Assembly: GCA_030068075.1 (NCBI GenBank)
Contig: CM057843.1
Coordinates: forward strand, 15,766,001 to 15,830,000
DNA from: Paguma larvata
Taxonomy: Eukaryota; Chordata; Mammalia; Carnivora; Viverridae
Direction: 5' to 3'
Length of the DNA stretch: 64,000 nt
Every line of letters begins with the position of its first letter. Position 1 is the first letter of the stretch. The notes under the pieces were generated by a model that saw only the letters and a program-made list of their open reading frames with translations, was not told the origin of the DNA and did no database searches. The translations under genes were made by a program, and so were the position numbers. This document shows positions 1-9,769 of the stretch, piece after piece.

Positions 1-318
1 GCTCATTGCTTCTGAGATGTCACTTCTTCCAGGCCCTCTCAGCTGAGAGAAGAAGGAAATACAGGTATGTATAACCTGTGTATATGCACACATCTGTAAA
101 TGTTTCTTTTTTTTTTTGCATCTATAAACATTTCTATATGTAACCATCTGTGTATAAATAAAACTAAACATGCGTTCGTATTGATGCCTCCAACGGAAAT
201 GAATCAATTTTAGCTTCCTTTCTTTGCTTATCCATAACCTCTTACTCTCACACTGAGGAACTTGCTCCCACCATCCACCATTGTTAATTCCAGTAACCAC
301 ATACAGCAATATCAAATT
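1..318. other. Intergenic DNA, no gene seen
   Basis: No open frame, RNA gene or recognisable repeat body was found. There is a short T-run near 108-119 and AT-rich text. The last 13 bases (306-318, gcaatatcaaatt) are the left target-site duplication of the next SINE. Confidence 0.6.
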
Positions 319-536
319 AAAAAAAATCCTTTTTTAAATGTTATTTATTTTTGAGAGAAAGAGAGAGAGAACAGGGGAGGGACAGAGAGAGAGACACACA
401 CACACAGAATCTAAAGTAGGCTCCAGGCTCTGAGCTGTCAGCACAGAACCCGACGCGGGGCTCAAACTCACGGACCGCGAGATCATGACCTGAGCCGAAG
501 TCGGACGCTCAACCACAGAGCCATCCAGGCACCCCG
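319..536 (-). mobile_element. CAN SINE (felid tRNA-Lys type)
   Basis: Read on the minus strand it has the full tRNA-derived head, the body, a CT-rich tract (here GA-rich, with an ACACAC run) and an A/T tail. A perfect 13-bp TSD (gcaatatcaaatt) lies at 306-318 and 537-549. Open frames here are SINE-derived and not genes. Confidence 0.95.
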
Positions 537-549
537 GCAATATCAAATT

Positions 550-1568
550 TTTAATCATCATGGATTTTCATCCTCCCTTTAAAAAATGCACTCATGTAAT
601 CTAAAAGTATATAATCCATTTTTCCCTTCTTGTACTCTCGTATTTAGTTTTTATTTATTCGCGCTGCGATAATATGATATCAGTCAGAGAACAATGCCAT
701 TGTCATAATTTATTTTCTGATGATTATTATTTCACGATTACTTATGAAAACAATTTTGTCATATTGTGGGAGCTGGTGCCAAATACGGTAGGTATGCCAC
801 AACCTAATTAACCAATATAGGGTTTTTTTTGTTGTTGTGTCTAATGTGGTGATGAGCATTGGCTTTGCTTAAGTTTAGTACTCTGCAGTTTCCTCCGGTC
901 CTGGGAGGTTTCCTTTTTCTATATTCAGTCTACTTCTGTGTCTCAGAGTGGGTGAAAACAGAAAGAAAATGGGCTTCGTTCTCTGGAGCAATTTATTTTG
1001 TTTGAGTTACTCACTCTCAGCTACCGCAGTTCCTCCTTGATTTGCTTGGGGCTCGGGTGGGGTGAGATGCACCTGCTGCCTGCTCCTTCTCCGGTGGCCA
1101 TTCCCTGCCGTGGGCCAGCGAAGCACCAGTCTGAGCCTGATTCCATCATTACCTGTAACTGACAAACGTTCCCTACATTTCCTGACTTCTTCATGACGTG
1201 CATCTTATACTTATTCCAACCCACTCTCGCTTGCATCCATATTTTCTCATTTTCCTGCATTTTTCTTTTGAGATCTCAGTGAGCGTTCAGGACGGAGGAG
1301 AGGAGGGAATTAAAACCAGGGGTTCGAAGTCACAGTTTGAAATGGATTCCCGGAATGGCCAACGAGTTGGCTGTCAGCTCCAAATGCCTGTACCTGACAC
1401 GAAGCATTGGCCAGAAGGTGAATTCGGGTTACAGAAGTTTCTGTTGAAATGGGAGTATGTTTTGACATAGTCACATACTACTAGAGGAAGTACTTGAGCC
1501 AACAAACAAATGAAATGAATAAAGAAGTATGAGGGCAACAGCAGAAAGGTGAAAAAGGATGGCTTCCA
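550..1568. other. Intergenic DNA, no gene or clear repeat
   Basis: Unique-looking, AT-rich sequence. Short frames at 1021-1260 and 1198-1470 overlap on opposite strands and show no recognisable protein feature. 640-800 is AT-rich unique sequence that could be conserved non-coding DNA, but nothing in it decides this. Confidence 0.5.
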
Positions 1569-1789
1569 GGGCACCTGGGTGGCTCAGTCGGTTGAGCGGC
1601 CGACTTCAGGCTCAGGTCATGATCTCACCGTCTGTGAGTTCGAGCCCCACGTTGGGCTCTGTGCTGATTGCTGGGAGCTTGGAGTCTGCTTCGGATTCTG
1701 TCCCTCTCTCTCTCTGCCCTTCCCCTGCTCATGCTCTGTCTCTATGTCTCTCAAAAATAAATAAATGTTAAAAAAATTAAAAAAAAAAA
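1569..1789 (+). mobile_element. CAN SINE
   Basis: Starts with the gggcacctgggtggctcag head and runs through the body and CT-rich tract to AATAAATAAA and a poly-A tail. A diverged TSD fits: aaaaaggatggcttcc before it, aaaaaggttgggttcc after it (14 of 16 match). The 66-71 codon frames here are SINE-derived. Confidence 0.95.
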
Positions 1790-2829
1790 GGTTGGGTTCC
1801 GTGAAACTTAGAGTTTGCCTCCAGCAGCTCCAAATATTCTAACCCCATCCATTTTCTCAGTCTGTTCTGGTATGGCCAGTTGGAACTTAGAGACCTCTCT
1901 CCATCTCTCTTTGCTCCTCCCTTCTTACTTTGATCTCTCAGATTTTTCCCTTACACGTTAGATATGTTTTTAGGACACGCCATGCACTTAATTTAATTTC
2001 CCACGGAATCCGAGCTTCTGTTTGTAGTGATCACAGTGATTTTTAATTCAGTAGCCCTGTTTTTTTTTTTTAATGCCCGTCTGTCTCTCTCAGGGATGGT
2101 CTTCTCTTTAGAACCGCTTACTGAGAATTAATACATTCGATGCCCCTTGGAAGTTAATAATTTCATAGATCAATTTCACAGCGATTAAGTTCAGAGATAT
2201 ACTGCTTTCTAAAAATGTGTTATGTCTTGGAGCTAATGTATTTAAAGGGGAGACATTTTCTCTAATATTCACTGAGTTTCCTTTTTTTGCATTGCCGTAT
2301 CTTTTCCAGATCTTGAGAGGTTTCTATTTTAGGTCCATTCTTTTAGAGAGAGTGCTCGCTTGATTAAACCATGAGAATGGTCACATTCTGTCAAAAACTG
2401 GTGAGAGTTCCCGCCTAAATTCAGGAGTTGTATGTAAGGGGAAAACAGAAAATGTGTGCCTTAGCAGGCATTTCTGTTAGGAGTTCAGTAGCTTGGGGGC
2501 GTGAGTGGATGTTGGGCGATCAAGTATAGGCACTCACAGATGGGAAATTCCCCATTGCTTAAAAGGGTACCTCTTTGTCTGTGTTGGCTGCAGCTAGTGT
2601 ACACAGCCATGATGAATTAGGCCAAGGTAGGGTGGGAGCGATGGTGGGCCCTTGGCACGTTGAGACCCCTGGCCCCTCAGGACAGACAGTGGTCTGTCCT
2701 TCCAGCTCCGAGGGAGAGAGTATCAGCGACATTTTGACAGGGTCTTTTTCACCTGGCAGACCACTCTACTTTTTGACGGGAATGGGGTCATGATTCAACA
2801 AAATGTGCTTCCTGAAATCAGACCCATTA
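1790..2829. other. Intergenic DNA, no gene seen
   Basis: Mostly unique, AT-rich sequence with a short T-run near 2060. The 72-codon frame at 2575-2793 has no recognisable feature. Confidence 0.5.
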
Positions 2830-2880
2830 AAAACACACAAACAAACAAACAAATAAATAAGTAAACAAATAAAGAAAAAG
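2830..2880 (+). repeat. (CAAA)n/(TAAA)n simple repeat
   Basis: A-rich imperfect tetranucleotide run of ACAA, AAAC and AAAT units. It resembles an old retroposon tail, but no recognisable element lies directly beside it. Confidence 0.75.
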
Positions 2881-2986
2881 CAATCACTTTATTTGCATAA
2901 TTAGCCTTGATATATAGCAAACTTCAAGGGACAGTGCAGAAATATGCTTTTGTATAAATGAACAAACATATGTCACAGGACTTTTT

Positions 2987-3183
2987 TAAAATCAATGGTT
3001 ATTTATTCTTGAGAGACAGAGAGAGAGAGAGAGACAGAGTGTGAGTGGGGGAGGAGCACAGAGAGAGGGAGACACAGAATCCGAAGCAGGCTCCAGGCTC
3101 TGAGCTGTCAGAACTCACGGACCTCGAGATCATGACCTGAGCCGAAATCGGGCACTCAATGGACTGAGCCTCCCAGGTGCCCT
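2987..3183 (-). mobile_element. CAN SINE with internal deletion
   Basis: Minus-strand CAN SINE. About 20 bases are missing between ctgtcag and aactcacgg, the part that normally reads cacagagcccgacgcgggg. The TSD tgtcacag plus a T-run lies at 2971-2986 and 3184-3198. Confidence 0.93.
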
Positions 3184-3198
3184 TGTCACAGAATTTTT

Positions 3199-3712
3199 AA
3201 CATCTAGTCCCACCCTTAGACTTGGGCATCTAGGGCCTTGCCTTGAACCCTGAGATTTAGAGGGCTTCCTCTGTATCTCCTCTCCTGGAAATCCTCCTCG
3301 TGAACTGAGGAGTCCCCCTCCGCAAAGGCTCACGTGTCCATCCAGAGCCATCTCCCACCTCCCCTCCCCCCCCCACCCAGTTCTTGGTACCTGAGATTGG
3401 GAACCGAGATGCCCAAACAGCCTTGAGCCTGCTTTAAGACCTGCATCCACTGTTCCCTGGATTCTCCTCACGAAGGTAGATTGTGCTACAGGTGTGCCCA
3501 TCCAAGTCCAAGAGGGGGCCAAGGAGTGGCTGCTGGGCAGGGTGGAGGTAGAAAGAAGAGGGAGGGAGAGTCTACCAGTCTCCATTTCACTCTTGCTTCA
3601 AGTCAGGGCAGGATGGGTTATTTCAGTCATTCACTCTCCCCACCCCAACACCCCAAATATACTCCTATACAATATTTTTTGGAGCTGGAAAAACTCAACA
3701 CCCATTAAAACG
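3199..3712. other. Intergenic DNA, no gene seen
   Basis: Contains a C-rich run at about 3359-3381 (G-rich on the minus strand). The 151-codon minus frame 3130-3585 starts inside the SINE and has low-complexity Ser/Gly/Arg composition. I do not accept it as a gene. Confidence 0.5.
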
Positions 3713-3719
3713 CACACAC

Positions 3720-3760
<41 letters not shown>
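3713..3760 (+). repeat. (AC)n microsatellite
   Basis: About 23 AC units with one phase break near 3720. Confidence 0.97.
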
Positions 3761-3762
<2 letters not shown>

Positions 3763-3790
3763 CACAAAACCCAAACAAGCAAAAACCTTA

Positions 3791-3858
3791 GTATCTATCT
3801 ATCTATCTATCTATCTGTCTGTCTATCTGTCTATCTGTCTGTCTATCTGTCTGTCTAT
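3791..3858 (+). repeat. (TATC)n(TGTC)n compound tetranucleotide repeat
   Basis: Six TATC units are followed by an interspersed TGTC/TATC array ending in tattgatctatgg. It is a compound STR of the kind that is usually length-polymorphic. The degraded GATA-like text to about 3960 may be its eroded flank. Confidence 0.97.
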
Positions 3859-4489
3859 TGATCTATGGCTCCACCTCTACAAAGGTCTACATAGAAATCT
3901 CTATCTACATCTATATAGATACATAAAGAATCCATATAGAATTATAAAGACACATACAACGGAGAAAGAACATGTCTTCGTTTCTTAATTCTTCTTGGAA
4001 GAAAGGCGTTAAGACTGGGAGGCAGTTGTCCCTAAAGAGAGCATGAGGCATTCCTCATCTTCCCCAGTTTCATCCTTTCACACACAGGATGTCTCTTCTC
4101 CAAATACTCCAGTGAGTTCTTAGGAAGTATTTAATGACCAGAGTCTCACAGGGAGAAATAGGTAGTTATTGCTGAGAACCTTTCGCTGCATTATTTCGTC
4201 CCGGATTACTGTGTTGGACAAAGCACACTTCCTCTCTGCGGGGCTTGGGTGGGCCTTCGAGCTGCGTCTTTGTTATGAGGGTTTGTAGGTGCCGGTAGGC
4301 CATGGCGTCTGTTTCCTCTTCAACACCCTCTCCAAATCTCAGCTTCAAAAGAAGCTTTGTCTGCTTGGTTTTCCCGGTGTGGATTTAAAATATTTCTCTT
4401 TTCCAAGGATATATTAACATTTGACCATCCGTATGATGTGCTGGTTTCTATTTTGTCTTTCAAGGGTTGAAACAACACCCGCCCTTAGA
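3859..4489. other. Repeat-poor intergenic DNA, no gene seen
   Basis: No transposable element recognised. The 60-codon minus frame 4166-4348 has no family resemblance. Confidence 0.5.
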
Positions 4490-4960
4490 ATTCCCCTCAC
4501 AAAGCAGAAGGAAATCCTTCCAAAGGCACAGGGCCCCGGCTATAGACTTCGTAATTAGCTTCTGTAATAAAGTACTTAATCGGAATAGAAGCCCTTGCTA
4601 ATTACAGCGGGAAGTCGGGTGGGGCGGGTTACCCACAGCTGGGGTGAGGCGCTGCAGAGGTGTCTGGGAACACGCACCCACAAGGGTCCGGGGCGCACAG
4701 GAGCCCCAGGCCTTAATTAGCCCCAGCAATTAAAAAGGAAAACAATCCTCCGTTTTCTCATTAAAAGATGGAAGCCCCTCCCCCACCGGGGCACCGGGAG
4801 TGACGATTTTGCTGCTGCAGGCATCATGCTGATTGCCCAAGACAATGGCTCGCTCCTGAGCTGCAAGACTTCAGTCACCCCTTTGCTTGCTAAATTTCAG
4901 GCATCTCTGCATAACGGGAGATTGATTAGGGCTAATAGACTTATTTTTACAGGTCAAGAC
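4490..4960. promoter_or_regulatory. Candidate enhancer: homeodomain TAAT-site cluster
   Basis: Repeat-free stretch with taattag at 4552-4558, cttaat at 4575-4580, ctaattac at 4598-4605, ttaattag at 4713-4720, caattaa at 4727-4733 and a cattaaaa site near 4759. A GC box (ggggcggg at 4621), an E-box (cagctg, about 4635) and a SOX-like aacaat (4741) also lie here. AT-core sites inside otherwise GC-rich DNA are a pattern common in developmental enhancers. This is inference from motif density only, and no target gene is visible. Confidence 0.35.
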
Positions 4961-5088
4961 ACAAAACACTGGAGGCGGTGGGTGCTCTTGCACAGACCAT
5001 CACAAGCCATAAATCAAACTGCTTAAAAGAAGCGCAGAACTTTCTGCCTCGGAACTGTTGGTAACAATCAACTTTTGTCCCTACGCCT

Positions 5089-5114
5089 CCCCCGCGCCCC
5101 ACCCCCGTCCCCCC
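5089..5114 (-). other. G-quadruplex motif (minus strand)
   Basis: Four C-runs on the plus strand (5089-5093, 5097-5100, 5102-5106, 5109-5114) give G-runs of 4-6 on the minus strand, separated by loops of 3, 1 and 2 nt. Confidence 0.6.
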
Positions 5115-5689
5115 ACAAGCTCCTGTCTAACCTGACTCTTCTCCTGGTGTGCGCAGCCACCGCGTCAGCCTGATGGATGCGGGCAGGTGCACCTGAACTT
5201 CAGGTTCACGTGCTTCCCTAGTTTTCAGAAGCCTGGAGGTGAGGGGCGCCCCACACAGCTCCTTGGAATTCTGCGTTTGCCTTCTCTCCACTGCTGAGGC
5301 AACCGGGGCTTGGCAGAGGTTGTAGAAATCCCTGGATTTCAGCATCCGCCCATCTCACCTTGACTTGATGGTCCAAAGTCACCCAGCAGGATCAAGAGAT
5401 GTCAAAATTAAAAATGAACCCAAACGTGCCCCCCAGGGGAGAGTTGGAGTATTTCGTGGGACACGGGGACGACCAGCGGGTCCCCGATGGCATTTGGAAT
5501 ACAGCTGGCCACAGACGCAACATCCCAGGAAGCAAAGCCACCTGCAGGGTGAGTTCCTTCTGGTGACTGCTTCTGAAAATTCCTGCGTGAGAGTAACGGG
5601 AAGGAAACCGCCTCAACAGGAGGAAGCATCAGAAAATGCTTACCTAGGAATCTGAGAAAACGTTAAGAGAAGTACCTGGCTCTCACGAG
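5115..5689. other. Repeat-poor intergenic DNA
   Basis: Overlapping frames of 72-96 codons on both strands (5127-5345, 5365-5655, 5392-5629) have no recognisable domains. A donor-like ag/gtaagc occurs on the minus strand near 5639-5647, but it lies downstream of the stop of the 5690-6007 frame. Confidence 0.4.
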
Positions 5690-6007
5690 TCAGGAAGATG
5701 TGGGGAATTTGCCAGCGATCAGTAGGGCTTCAGCTTCTTTTCTCTCGGCCGGGGTGACCTCAAGCTTACTGTATACTTTTCTTCGAATTGAAGCAAGCAA
5801 AGCTGATTTCCTCACGACCTTCACAGGATGAATCAAGGACAGTGCTTTCTTAATTTCTGGAATGTTCTCGAGACATGTAGCTGAAAAGCGTGGCTCAAGT
5901 GTTACAGCCACAGGTTTCCCTGAAACATTGCGATTTTTCATCCGATTTTTCTCCTGAGTCTTTCCCCCTAACCCCACCCCCCAACCCCCCCGAACTCGGA
6001 GCTGCAT
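5690..6007 (-). pseudogene. Unrecognised protein-like open segment (exon or pseudogene fragment?)
   Basis: Minus-strand frame of 105 codons. Residues from about 24 onward look like a real, mostly helical, basic protein end: stretches such as EIKKALSLIHPVKVVRKSA and TPAERKEAEALL come before an in-frame stop. The first 20 or so residues are encoded by a G-run tract and are unlikely to be coding. There is no poly-A or TSD to mark it as a processed copy and no good splice acceptor at the edge of the protein-like part. I do not recognise the family. It could be a last exon, an old exon relic or chance. Confidence 0.25.
5964..5991 (-). other. Strong G-quadruplex motif (minus strand)
   Basis: C-runs of 5, 4, 6 and 7 on the plus strand with loops TAA, A and AA. 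On the minus strand this is four long G-runs with short loops. It sits inside the 5' part of the minus-strand frame 5690-6007. Confidence 0.7.
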
Positions 6008-6849
6008 GGCTCAGCCATACAGACGTGGTAAACCAGCAGCTTTGTAGAGTTGCTACTCCACCTAGCTTGTGAAAGGAAACCGGGAATTGAGAGACTAAAA
6101 CAGTATAAGGGGAGGTCAGGGCGGGGAGGCAGGACAAAAGACGAGGAGGAAACAGGGAATGTTGGGACCTGCCCTTGGAATCCGGATCTCAGTCAGCATC
6201 TGGCAGTCAGCTGACGTGGCTTCATCTGACGTGGCAAGTTGCATCATGAAATCGACAAAGAAAGTTTAATAAGAGAAATAAATGGACACCCCCCTCGATG
6301 GCAGGAATAAGAAGGAGCGGGCCAGTCAGTGCCACCTGTCCCCAGCCTATCAATGCTCTGGCAGCTTTGCTGGCCACTGGGACCATCAAGCCTGGGCGAC
6401 TGGCTGTGAGCTGGGGATGAAGGGAAGGAGATATGTCTGGGGCCCCTGCTGGAGGTGGAGAGCCCTAACTGAAGTTCCTGTTGTGTGGCTGGAATCCTCC
6501 AAAGGGTTTCTAAGTTCGTAAAAATGAAAAAGTCCCTCTCTGGCTCAGAGGCATGGCAAGAAAGCACAGGGTCTGTCTCAGGCTCTAAGTGGATTTTTAG
6601 AAGTCAGAAGAATGTATTTGAGAAACTCAACACCGCATCTACACCAAAAAGGGGGTAAGTGCTCAAATTCTATGCATGGCGTGATAACCCCAAGCTGAGG
6701 AACTAATACAGAGTGGTCCAGGATTCATCGTGCTCTTGGGAGAAGAGTAGAACGCTATTCTGTAGGACCACCCAGACTATATAAAACACCCTCAGCCAAG
6801 ACCACCCCGCTGAGGAAGAATTCATAGTAAAATAAATAATTACAACTCA
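6008..6849. other. Intergenic DNA, no gene seen
   Basis: No clear repeat. The frames 6244-6567 (minus) and 6282-6521 (plus) overlap each other and show no family features. Confidence 0.5.
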
Positions 6850-7760
6850 GACAAGGAAAACAAAACCATGAAGGAGAGTTATCAAGATAGTATACAGGAG
6901 AACTCACATCCCAAGAACAGAAACATAGAAACGAAACCAGCTGAAAGAGACTATAGAGTCATATCTAAGATCCTTAAATTGGTTGAGAAAGAAGAGAGTT
7001 TAATGAACTACATTGAGTTCGTTGGCTACAAAATAAGGGAGGAAAAAGTAAAACTTTGAAATAAATTGAGGAAAAACAAGAAAAAGCCCAAACCATTCAA
7101 TAGAAGACAATAAAGGAGAAAATAGAGAATGATAATTAAAAAGCTAAAGGTAGAAGACGGTTCAGAAATACTAGTAATTCCGATAAATGCAAATGTACTA
7201 AACTTCCTTGTTAAGAAACAGAGATTCACTGATTAGAATAAGTAACCAAATAAATAAGGTTCATTCTAAGCTATTTCCAAGAGATAGTGCAAAAACTCAT
7301 GATGTCAAAAGGTTGAAAGTTGGGGCGCCTGGGTGGCTCAGTCGGTTAAGCATCCAACTTCGGGTCAGGTCATGATCTCACAGTTCGTGAGGTCGAGCTC
7401 CGTTTTGGGCTCTGTGCTGACAGCTCAGAGCCTGGAGCCTGCTTCGGGTTCTATGTCTCCCCCTCTCTCTGCCCCTCCCCTGCTCATGCTCTGTCTCTCT
7501 CTGCCTCTCAATAATAAATAAAAAAACATTAAAAAAAAAAGGTTGAAAGTTGATGTTGATGGGATGGGAAGGGAAAAGATGGGAAAAGATACAGTCAGCA
7601 AACATTCATGAGAAGAAAGCTGGTGTAGCTACCTTAATATCAGACAAAGTCAACTTTATTAGAGATAAAGAGTCTTAGAGAAAAGCATGAATCACTTGCG
7701 GGAGCTAACATTTTGAATTACAAAGCCTTAGAAATAATAATGCAAAAATGGCCGGCATAG
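6850..7760 (+). mobile_element. Old L1/HAL1-like fragment, split by a SINE
   Basis: Heavily decayed L1-type text. The part from about 7170 to 7680 aligns by eye with the endonuclease-coding start of L1 ORF2 (text around ccgataaatgcaaatg, gtgtagctaccttaat and tatcagacaaagtcaac). The A-rich sequence upstream (6850-7170) may be the inter-ORF or ORF1 end. A young SINE (7323-7536) interrupts it. All reading frames are broken. Confidence 0.55.
7323..7536 (+). mobile_element. CAN SINE, young
   Basis: Complete element inserted in the L1-like fragment. A perfect 16-bp TSD, aaaaggttgaaagttg, lies at 7307-7322 and 7537-7552. The identical TSD implies a recent insertion. Confidence 0.97.
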
Positions 7761-8084
7761 AATGAGAAGCTACCGTTATTATATTGGAAGTGTTCACGCA
7801 TTTCTATGAGTTATTGATTTCCAGAATTTCCTAAGCATGTAGGTGTTTTATGCCATGTATTTGCAAGGCTTAGTATAATGAACATATTTAGAATCATGCA
7901 CCCAAAGAGAAAGAATGCACATATTTCAAGTGTGTATAGTATAATTAGAAACGTTGTCTATATCCTTGGTCACAGAAGTCTAAATAGGTACTAAAGAAAC
8001 AATACCTCAGTTAATATCCTCTAATAAATATGAAGTAAGATTGTAGATAAGTGGCCAAAATGGAATTATATAAAACTTGTTAAA
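7761..8084. other. Intergenic AT-rich DNA
   Basis: No gene or clear repeat. It may be a continuation of the decayed L1 upstream. Confidence 0.4.
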
Positions 8085-8605
8085 TAGTAGATTTACATAT
8101 TAAATAAAATTACGTATAAATATATAATATTTGTAATTCTATATAATTATATTGTACATACTATACTTATATAGTATATAAAATTTATATGTTATATATT
8201 ATATGAAATTTATGTTATGCAAAATATTTATATTTTTGTATATTATTTAAAATGATATCATGTGCAGTCAGCACACTAATGTATTATTTATCAATATTGT
8301 TAATAATTATTGTATTATTAGGATTATTGTATCATTTGTGTATCAGAATATATTTATGTATTATAGCCAATAAAAACATATGCTATGTATAATAGTACAT
8401 TTCTTATGTAAATAATGTAATATAAAAATGGTATATAAAATAATTTCTAATAATATTAATATAAGATATGACCATATTAATTGTATATAATATAACATTA
8501 ATTAATGACATATATGACATATAAATATATAATTACAATTATATATTACATATTTAACATGTAATATAAAACTACATGTTTCTTATTTTCTCAATAAAAT
8601 TTTTA
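8085..8605. repeat. Very AT-rich block
   Basis: Almost entirely A and T for about 520 bases, rich in TATA, ATAT and TTAT words with many short inverted AT repeats. No coding potential. Low-complexity DNA of this type can act as a matrix-attachment or flexible, fragile region; that role is inference. Confidence 0.85.
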
Positions 8606-9106
8606 AAAGACTGAATACATCTGTAATCTGTAAAGTATTTTAATTAGTAGGCAAATTCTATCAAAAACAAAACCAAAAATCTTTTAAAAAGGGCAAAGAG
8701 TAAATAAGTTATCTTTTGAGCAGGATTAAAAAAGAGAAATTTGCCTTGAAAAACAGCAGGACCTACTTCCGATAGTCCATCCATATAGAGGCGGCATCTA
8801 ATATTAAAGGTACTCATTGTCTGAGAAAACATTATTTCAGTTCCCACAGGTAAATGGCTCAGACGGAAGTGAAATGCATCACAATACGAGAATATTCACC
8901 ATTACTAACCAAAGACAAAATCAATCCCTATTTCAACATCCCAACCCGTTTGACTTTAGGGAATGGTTCTGTCACCTCCACTCAACAATTGCAAGGTAGT
9001 CACACGTGCTACAAACCTTACAAAGCAAAGTTGCAAATCTTGCAAACTATCAAGGACTTTATGAAGCCAGTGCAGAACTGTTGGAATCGGTTGACAAACG
9101 AGTATG
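8606..9106. other. Intergenic DNA, origin not recognised
   Basis: Includes an 87-codon plus frame (8854-9117) without recognisable features. No TE boundary seen. Confidence 0.4.
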
Positions 9107-9178
9107 TAAAAGATTGAAACCGAACTGGCCGGTTAGTTCAGTTGGTTAGAGCATGGTGCTAATAAAAGATTGAAACCG
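9107..9178 (+). repeat. 16-bp direct repeats flanking a tRNA half
   Basis: The 16-mer taaaagattgaaaccg occurs at 9107-9122 and exactly again at 9163-9178. The tRNA-derived insert lies between the copies, as expected of target-site duplications made by L1 machinery. Confidence 0.9.
9123..9162 (+). pseudogene. tRNA-Ile(AAU) 5'-half retropseudogene (tailless)
   Basis: From 9127 the sequence follows mammalian tRNA-Ile(AAU) from nucleotide 1 through the acceptor 5' strand, D-arm (agttcagttggttagagc) and anticodon 5' strand (atggtgct), then stops in the anticodon loop. Nucleotide 33 falls at 9160. The anticodon AAT at 9161-9163 runs into the right TSD. Only two differences (9137 t, 9153 a) from the tRNA as I remember it. 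There is no 3' half, no CCA and no poly-A. Four extra bases (aact) precede the tRNA start. It is flanked by perfect 16-bp TSDs. Not a functional tRNA. Confidence 0.85.
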
Positions 9179-9494
9179 GTTAATAATTTAGAGGGTCCTG
9201 CATTCCTTTGGTCAATCTAGTCTCTTCCCCACGAAGGAAGGGGATGGCAGGGCTAAGGGAGAACCACTGAGAGCATTGAGAGTCTCTCTTCTGGGTCATT
9301 GCAACTGAGAGTGGACCACGCCACTATGGTACACACGTCTAGGTCCGTGGCTGTCCAAGGATTTGCTAATAGTTTTGGACAAGGAGTGTGGGCAGGACTT
9401 GGTTGTGTGGTTGAGGTGCCCACTCACACACCTGGGGTAGGGTCCTCCTTTTGCATACCTTCTCACGAATATAGAGACACGATATGTATGGAGT
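9179..9494. other. Intergenic DNA, no gene seen
   Basis: Two short frames on opposite strands (9299-9544, 9296-9586) shadow one another. No recognised repeat. Confidence 0.45.
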
Positions 9495-9595
9495 ATATTT
9501 GCTATAATCAGAGGGGAGAGAGGGGAAGTAACAGAGAGGTTTAGTAACTTGCCTAAAGTCCTAATAAAGAGATCTGGAATTTGCATACATTATTA
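9495..9595 (-). mobile_element. MIR fragment
   Basis: The text gaagtaacagagaggttta followed by acttgcctaaagtcctaa and ctggaatttgcat matches the complement of the MIR core (cttgggcaagttacttaacct). Confidence 0.6.
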
Positions 9596-9769
9596 ACTTT
9601 AAGCTTTGGGAATTTTTTCCCCTCATGGTATTTGTTCCAATAGGATTTGTAGAAAGTAATGACTTCTTTGTATTTTTTCATTCATCTATTCTTTTATTTA
9701 ACAATTATTCTCATTCTCTCCCCTTGTCCCTTCCTTCCCTCCCATCCCCTCTGTCTCTCTGCTCTGAAG

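Noticed and set aside
3130..3585. 151-codon minus frame
   Set aside because: Starts inside a SINE, biased composition, no recognisable family.
3494..3988. 164-codon plus frame
   Set aside because: Half of it is translated microsatellite (Thr-His and Ile-Tyr-Leu-Ser repeats).
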